Shown here piece by piece: positions 57,361 to 64,000 of a DNA stretch of 64,000 nt. Below the pieces are notes generated by a model. It was given only the letters and a program-made list of their open reading frames with translations, did not search any database and was not told where the DNA came from. The stretch covers positions 186,001 to 250,000 of the forward strand of contig QYRS01000011.1 in the NCBI GenBank assembly GCA_006503535.1. The letters run 5' to 3'. How positions within the stretch are numbered: the first letter of the stretch is position 1; the number at the start of each line of letters is the position of its first letter. The position numbers and the translations under genes are program-made. This DNA comes from Arthrinium phaeospermum. Its lineage: Eukaryota > Ascomycota > Sordariomycetes > Amphisphaeriales > Apiosporaceae.

Positions 57361-59397
57361 TGATTACCCTCTTACGGGAAAGACTGATTGCGGGGAGTGC
57401 TGGACATGGAAATATGTGTATTGAACATTACTTCGAATAGAACAAACATATATTGTCCACGCGAACCTCGTCTCCGCGAGAAGCTGACTAGCTCAGCTGG
57501 GCGCGCAGTCTCACGTTACTCAAGAATATGTTCGGAGACCGGAGAGTTATTCGGATTCCCTCTCCTCGTTGGGACCGAAGATGCACACAGCACGCCAGTA
57601 ACCTCGATAGCTGGCCAGACTCCGCGCTCATCGCCTCTGGCGAAGACCACACTGGTATCCAAGACCACAACAGCTGGGTTTGCCCAACCAGATCCAGCTA
57701 TCGTCGGCTGCGTGACTATGCACAGAGAACAACCGTCAAACATCATCTGGGTCTCTGCCAGCATTGCATGACTGCCCGACCTGACGGTTTAATGTTGTTC
57801 GTGATTTGTGTCGGACCGGTGTCGTCCCAGTGATAGACAGCTTAGGCGTATTTATGAACTACGTGTTGGTGATTGGGTTGGCACCCAATATATTCTAAAG
57901 GGGGGCGTCCTACTCCAAATACGGCGTGCGATGCCACGTTGGCGCGAGTGTTCCCTTTGCTGCTATTGCTGATCTCACCGGTACCGGGTTTCTACCCCCT
58001 TGAAAGTCGCCCTGCAGGTTGATTGGTAAAGATGGAATCAATCTCATCTGGACCAACCTGTCGGTCTCACAGGTTGCCTATTAGCAGAGATTTGCCAGAT
58101 TTCCGGTGAAGAATAGCAAAACTTTGGCATCATGCTGCAGCTGGGAAGAGAAAGCAATACGAGCTGTCCCCTGGGTAAAATTTTTGGTTCGGCGGAGGGC
58201 CATCCAATAAAGGAGGGTATTGATAGTAGGTCAGTCAACAGTTGTGATTGATTTGTATGGTGTCTATGTAGGTAGGTAGTGTTGGAGGTCCTCCTAGGTC
58301 ACCTGCAACTCGTATGAAACCCAACTGCACGCCCAGAGCTGCAATGCGCCGCAACCTTTTCATACTTGACGGTACAGAAGTAGCAAACTCGCTTCGATGT
58401 TCAATGTTTCAATGTGGTGCCCTGCCTGGAGTCCGTACCTACTCACTCATCCAAGTTGCTATAGCTTAATCCACTTCTTCACCAGAGAGCGCGCTAAAAG
58501 ATGTGGAGGATCGAGAACTTCGAAAGCTAGCAAGGGCCAAAATAACCGATGCTCTGTATTGTGCATACATGTAGATATATTTATTTTGCCCGGCATGCAG
58601 CCGGTACTCGAATTAGATCTTTGTGCCATCTACATTTTTAGCCCATTGCAGATTTGCTTGGGGGGATGCCAAGATGTGACGGTAACCCCAAAAAACCGCC
58701 GTCCTGCTCGGTTGCCATTGGCCGGTTCGCACATCCAAAGCCCAGATTAAGCGCCCAGAGGTTCCAAATTTGGTCGCGCTGCACACCCCGACAGCCAATC
58801 TCTGACGTTTATGTGCGTTCAAGCCGTTCCCCTGGCCCCTAGTTGCTCGAATCCTGAACTTGCCATGATCTGACTGGCTGGAAGACTGGGTTCGGGGCGT
58901 GCATAGGCGCATCGCTGCTGGGGCACTCCTCTGACACGCATCGCAGGCCTGCTATGCTTAGAACCTCACCCACACCAAAACCAGGGCCATGCACACACCA
59001 CGACGGCAGTATTACCTGTGTAGCCGCAGGAAACTACACCATCTAGCTGGCGTCGGGTAAGTCGCAGCCAGGGGAGAAGTAATCGCAAGCAAATGCTCCA
59101 GAAGTCTGAGCGGCTATTTGATGCGCTTCGTTGATATCAGGAGTGTTTCGCATCTTTCAAAAGGTAGGCAGGATCGCTGTTTCTTCCTCATCTTCTTTGC
59201 CGTTCATCAGCATCATTAGTTCTGTTGCGAGTGCTTGTCTCCTTTTCTATTCGTCCCTTTCTTCAGTTCGTGCACACACTCTCCTTCTTCGACATTGGTT
59301 GCTGCCTTGATCCTCCCACTCTTTCTGCGAAAGTAGCTCGAGAAGGACCCGGCCGTCATTCCACCTATCATTCGATTTATTCCTTCATTCGTTCATA
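57361..59397. other. 2 kb with no firm gene; upstream of the four-helix membrane protein
   Basis: Apart from possible upstream exons of the minus-strand segment (57361-57764) nothing is recognised. From about 59150 the plus strand is pyrimidine-rich (for example around 59190 and 59270-59330), consistent with promoter and leader of the next gene. Confidence 0.45.
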
Positions 59398-60130
59398 ATG
59401 GCCAACGAAACCAAAATCACCGCCTCTTCCTCTGACTGCGAGGTCGACCCGCGTGACCTTGCCTACCAGAGTCACGTCAAGTCGATCCGCTTGGTCGACA
59501 GCGCTAGGGTGGGCTTGACAGCTCTTGCCCTGCTCTGTGGTCTCACCATCCTCGGGACCTCGGGCGATGCCCTCATGGTCTACAACACCACGAGCGTCTC
59601 GCCCGACTTCCAGTTGCCCCTGTGGCCGCGGCAGTTTGACCTTCGACCGTCGGTGGCACTGGTCGTCGGCAGCGCCATCGTCGTGCTGACCAACATCGTG
59701 TCCCTTGTCTTCAGTAAGGTGAAGATGGTGAGTAACACCCACCATAGTTTGCGCTCGCGAGCTAGTTACTAACGTGAGGATCCGGTCACAGCTCCGCAAC
59801 GGCACCGCGCTTCACACACCTCTCACCTTTGCGGCCCCCTTCGTCGGCTTCGTGGCGGTCATGATCTCCATGATCTTCTTCTATGCCGTCAATGCCTCCA
59901 CTACCGTCGACACGGTACAGAGTTGGAGTTGCCAGTGGGAGTCTGTCTCGATGCAGATGAAGCCTCACTTCGGCGCCATCTGCAAGGAGACCAAGACGGC
60001 ACTTTATCTGTCCATCATCCTGATTCCCGTCGAGGCTTTCGTTCTTTCACTCGCCGGCTATCAGATGATGCTTGAGCGAAAGGCAGCTGGTGCGGCGCAG
60101 GTACGCAAAGGAAGCCCTGCTCTGTCTTGA
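59398..60130 (+). CDS. Four-helix membrane protein of unknown function
   Basis: Exons 59398-59727 and 59792-60130 (64-nt intron, donor GTGAGT, branch CTAAC) encode 222 residues. After a soluble start with an acidic patch (SSDCEVDPRDLAYQSHVK) there are four hydrophobic helices: VGLTALALLCGLTILG (about 38-53), VALVVGSAIVVLTNIV (about 86-101), FAAPFVGFVAVMISMIFFYA (about 120-139) and LYLSIILIPVEAFVLSLAGY (about 185-204). The loop between the third and fourth carries two Cys (WSCQWES and GAICKET) that could form a disulphide. The topology resembles MARVEL/tetraspan-type fungal plasma-membrane proteins, but no signature confirms this. Leader is CT-rich, suggesting solid expression. Confidence 0.75.
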
Positions 60131-62215
60131 AGAACTCGTCCCGCTTCCATCATCCGGAAGGATATACGGCGAAGTCGTGGCAGGACCTTGATTGATGGTG
60201 TTTTCTCTTCAAAGGATGTGTGGATGATAGGCGCCGGGGGCTCCGCCTTCCCGGGGAGCCAGCCTTAGGTTCGGGCCGCTAGATGCGTTTTTATCCGGGA
60301 ACGCCGCTCCATATGGGGGGTGAGCATGACGAACTGTACATTAGTAGTAATGAACCAACTGAATGATGATATGCAAGATGTCCAGATGTTCTTGTTGCGT
60401 CCGTGCTTGACATGATGGTCCCGCCCTCTACGAATTCGAACATCAGCTTTGCGCCACTCACATCCACCTAAGTTTTGTAGCCTGATGCGCACACATACGA
60501 TCGAAATCGGCTATGACCCCAGGTGGCACCGCACATGCATCGAGGCTGAGGGCAGCGTCTCGTCTTGATTGGCGGCGGGAGGATGCATACCTCGGGTGTC
60601 CCCTTGGAGGTTGTTTACCCTCTTCCGTTGCTTGCAAAGCCCAGTCTGCCAGTCTCCATGTCGTATTGAGGATGAAGAGATCGCATGGAGGTGTCAAGGT
60701 CAAGGTGGGCAGTTAAGGTTAGCTGATAGTAGCAGTGCGTCGTTGTGTAGTATCTCCGACAGGCAACAAGGGTCCAATTCTAGAACGAGCAGCCCCCCAC
60801 ACTGCGAAGTAGCACTGTATGTGTGTGGATAACGCTTAATAGATCTCTCTATCTTATCACGAAGCTCTCCTGCGGCTTCAGATGCTTATCAGGACGGGAG
60901 CCAATCTATTATAAGATAAAGACCAGCAAGACCAACCTGGAGAGGAGTCTTGGCACTTGGCAAGTTGTGTAGATACTTTACCTACCTATGCAAGTATGCG
61001 GAGCGTTATCCGTGTCGTCTCCAAGATCTGTTTCCCCCCTCCACCTTCTCCTTCTCCTCCGCCACTTGTGGGAGTTGGCACTACGCAGACTACTAAAGAG
61101 GTAGGAGGTATCAGGTATGTGTTGTACAACGGGCCCAGAGAGCGCGGCTGTGCTGACGGGAGCCAAGCAAATTATAGGCTCAGGGTCGGTCACGCTGGAC
61201 ACTATTGACCTCCCCTCCTGCACGTATCCAGCCATTGTCAGATCATGATGCCGACGGAAAATGAGGGTAGATGAAGTAAGGGCTGTGAAGTTATACGAGG
61301 ATGAGACAAATCGCCCATGTATGTAGGTCGGTACTATGTATGTAGATAAGAGGGAGGTAGGTAACGCGCATGCAAGGTGGGAGGGCAATCAAGAAGCACC
61401 TAATCATCCCGCATCTCAGCTGTGGTATCTATCTGGCTTTTGGTCGCGTACTCCGTAGCACCGCTTTACCCCTAGCATTCCGTTTGCCGGCAACACCTAC
61501 AAGAATATTTCTTGAATATCAACCCAAAAAGAGAGTGTGAGAAAAAAAAAGAACAGGACAGAGCGAGAGCGGTGGATTGTTTGTCGCAGCCTCGGAGGCC
61601 TTTATACCCTTTCCTTTCTTTTCCTTCAATTACATGTCCCAGAAGTCTTGATTCTCTACTCTTAATAATTCGCCTGTTTCCCATTTGTGTCTCGACCGGG
61701 GATTAGACACACCTGCGCCGTGTTGCTCGAATACTTGTTAGCTTCTAATCGCGACCTGGAGCAAACACGCCAATGCCCGCCTTGCTTCCTGGCCCGGGAC
61801 AGCCAACTCAACAATCAGCACTTACAGGGTTCGAGATCTCGGCTTGATCCCATTCTCCTTCCCGGAGCTGGACACTGTTCACTCTTTTTTAAAGCGGCCT
61901 TGTCCTGACCTGCAAACTCCATTGGACAGCGACAAAACCGACTGTTAACTGGCCATAAAACAGACAGAACCGAACAATTGAGATCAACCTGCAGACCCGA
62001 GCAGGAGGAACCTAAAATCCATTCCCCCGTCCCTGCAGATTCTAGACTCCAGGGAAGCTACAATCGGCCACTAGAAGAATCTAGGGGCTGTCGGCGAGGC
62101 CCGCAGCTACTCTTTCAGCTGGGCACTAGCCTCTATCGTGAGGCCTCACCTGATGCTTTAAAGCATTACTACACCCAGTCTGTGCACTTATACATCGCCG
62201 CAGCGACATCTCAAA
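60131..62215. other. 2.1 kb intergenic
   Basis: No gene recognised. A 136-codon minus-strand frame (60978-61388) contains an Arg run read from a CT-rich stretch and looks non-coding. It probably contains 3' UTR of the membrane-protein gene and the promoter of the MIF gene. Confidence 0.45.
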
Positions 62216-63447
62216 ATGGAGCAGCGTCCAGCCAGTTCTAGAGGGGCTAGTCTATCGCCCTCGGGCTCGGGTGCTAAAGTACCCTCCAGTCCTCTCTCCA
62301 AGGAGCCGGCCGTCCCTACCACCCCGTCATCTACGCCTCCAGGTACGGTGGCAGCAGCAGCAGCAGCGGACGGACTCTCCTTTGCGCAACGCAAGGCCCT
62401 GTCGTCGCGCTCCTCTTCCACCAAGTCGAGCATTATCGAGGGCAACCACCTGATGCGCGGCGTCGACCGGCCCTTACCTGGAGATATGCCATACCGGCGC
62501 AAGTCGCAGGCCCAGCCCGCGCTGGCCAAGAAGAAGAGCGCCTACTACGAGAATGAGTTCGCCGCCACGAGGGAAAGCAACCCGGCGTTGGACCGCGTGC
62601 GCAATGAGGCGATTGTCATGGCCGAGCTGAAGACCAATGTTATAGTAAGTATTGCAAAGTGGCATGCGGCCGTTGGATACCCAATTTTAACCCCCGAGAC
62701 AGATAGACGACGAATTCTCATTCATCACGGACTTTTCTTACCACATCTCCAACCGCTATCAGCGGCCCATGTCATCGGTTATTGTCAATGTTCAGCATAG
62801 TATGTGCATAATGTTTGGCGGCTCCTTTGAACCGGCGTACACCTTGACCATCCACGCGCTCCCGAGTTTGGTCCAGCCTACGACGAACAAGAGGAATGCC
62901 GCCCTGATGCAAACCCATATCCAAGACACCCTGGGAGTACCAGCATCGCGGGGTTATGTTCGTTTTGAGGCCACACCCGAAGCAAACATGGCATACGGCG
63001 GGAAGACGGTAGCCGGCGAGATGGACGACATAGATAGGAATCAGAAGGACGGGGCGGCAATTGACCGGGCCCCTTCGAGGGCTGCGGCCAAGACTAAGAA
63101 GATGTTAGGCGTTCGCGTAAGTTCACGCCATTTCCACCTGCGAGGGGTGGTCGACGACGACGACATGTTAACACAAATCACAGTCCCTACCTGGTCTCCG
63201 GCCCTCCCCGTCCATGTCGATGCGGGAAGAGGCAAAGCTGCCCACTCCCCCCAGCAGCATGGACGATACGCCCATGATCGCCACCACCATCCCAGAGCAT
63301 CCTCCCACGCCCCCCAAGAGCGAGCAGGAAACCGAAGAGAGGCCGACAAAAGTAGCGGTGCGGAAGAAGAGCTTCGTGAGTTCGCTATTTGGTGGCCGCG
63401 GTTCGACCAGAGACAAGCGGCCAAAGACGAGCGGGGCGACAGGTTAA
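62216..63447 (+). CDS. MIF (macrophage migration inhibitory factor)-domain protein
   Basis: Exons 62216-62644, 62703-63116 and 63184-63447 encode 368 residues. A disordered Ser/Pro/Ala-rich N-terminus (about 1-130) precedes a MIF fold at about 134-250. Visible blocks are MAELKTNVIIDDEFSFITDF, RPMSSVIVNVQHSMCIMFGG, AYTLTIHALPSL, TTNKRNAALMQTHIQDTLGV and SRGYVRFEATPEANMAYGGK. The FGGS turn and the NKRNAAL helix are hallmarks of MIF/D-dopachrome tautomerase. The N-terminal Pro that catalyses tautomerisation is missing: the domain is internal and the equivalent residue follows an internal Met as Ala. The C-terminus (exon 3) is disordered with PPTPP and a basic end. Acceptor choices were fixed by restoring VIIDDEF and GVR-SLP in frame. 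Function in fungi unknown; enzymatic activity doubtful. Confidence 0.88.
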
Positions 63448-64000
63448 GATTGGGCTTTTATGGGAATGGGAAAGTAAGCAAGGCAGGAATGAACAGAATG
63501 GGAATCAGCTCGGGGAATTTTACATCAAATTAGAATACTGGCTCGGAGTTATCGGGAGGCTAGATTTACGGGTCATGAACATTAAGGACGCCTACGACTT
63601 AATTGTAGGTTCCACCAACAAGCGCCGGACGAACCGCATCTACCAGCCAAGACCTAGATGGGAAGCTGGGAAAAGAAAGTATACGACGGGATGATTTCCA
63701 GCATTGCAATCGATAGGAGAGGGACGATAATACCACTACCACCTTACTTGCCCCCTTTATACAATGCCCGGGAATGTTAAGATAAATCAAGACTTGGAAG
63801 TCGGGAGGAAACGATGTACAGTCCGCTGCGTACTGTACCGGTAACAAGCACCCCGCATAGCGGCTGCCTTACGTGATGCCACTCCACAGTACCTCCTTCA
63901 TGCACGTACTTCTCAATCCAACCGAAGCTGCAGCTGCCAGCTTCAATCGACCTGACCCGACGCGAAATTGCAGGAGCTCATGATGCATTTCAGTCAATGA
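63448..64000. other. Right edge, 550 bp without a recognisable gene
   Basis: Only short open frames without motifs; probably the 3' UTR of the MIF gene and intergenic sequence. Confidence 0.5.

Noticed and set aside
56907..57440. 177-codon plus-strand open frame
   Set aside because: It starts with ATG, but the sequence shows no domain, has no splice context, and the opposite strand has a more protein-like, intron-containing reading.
1..64000. CRISPR arrays, bacterial operons, rRNA genes, intact transposase or reverse transcriptase
   Set aside because: Looked for and not seen; the window is fungal nuclear DNA with intron-containing genes.

Overview
The window is nuclear DNA of a filamentous ascomycete, most likely a Sordariomycete (Pezizomycotina). 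The evidence is short GT-AG introns (mostly 49-125 nt, often with a CTAAC-like branch site), codon use rich in C/G at third positions, long CT-rich leaders, and proteins typical of the group. These include a group I G-alpha of the Neurospora GNA-1 type, a fungal Zn2Cys6 regulator, a SAT4/rhodopsin-type membrane protein and an Sgf73-type SAGA subunit. There are no operons. Genes stand singly on both strands with 0.3-7 kb between them. All exon structures were read by hand from splice signals and reading-frame continuity, with no transcript support.

Layout, left half. Positions 1-273 hold an edge-truncated DUF1771/Smr-type gene (-). About 7.3 kb without a recognisable gene follows, then gna-1 (+, 7605-8858). 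Between the convergent 3' ends of gna-1 and cdc123 lies an unusual block (about 9.82-10.63 kb) packed with GTCACC/GGTGAC palindromes around a tRNA-like Pol III unit. Next come cdc123 (-), cwc21 (+), a cytochrome-b561-like membrane protein with a long repetitive basic tail (+), the kinetochore gene nnf1 (+), an NTF2+RRM G3BP-like RNA-binding protein (+), a PH-domain protein (+), a seven-helix SAT4-type membrane protein (-) and a BBE-type FAD oxidoreductase (+).

Layout, right half. A Zn2Cys6 transcription factor (+) and the SAGA subunit sgf73 (+) are followed by an unassigned coding-like piece (-, about 40.0-40.4 kb). Then come a peroxisomal carrier of the PMP47/Ant1 type (+), NOSIP-type RING protein (-), tafazzin (+), PHO85-type CDK (-), a septin-like GTPase with a C-terminal membrane segment (+), poly(A) polymerase (+), a second unassigned coding-like piece (-, about 56.9-57.4 kb), a small four-helix membrane protein (+) and a MIF-domain protein (+).

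The content is mainly housekeeping: signalling (G-alpha, PHO85-type CDK), translation-factor assembly (Cdc123), splicing (Cwc21, NOSIP), mRNA 3' processing (Pap1), chromatin (Sgf73), kinetochore (Nnf1), cardiolipin remodelling (tafazzin) and peroxisomal transport. The 25.7-37.1 kb stretch (SAT4-type protein, FAD oxidoreductase, Zn2Cys6 factor with a 4 kb gap) is the most accessory-looking part. The strongest candidates for something new are the palindrome/tRNA-like block, the membrane-anchored septin, the MIF protein without its catalytic proline, the modular tail of the b561 protein and the two unassigned minus-strand coding segments.
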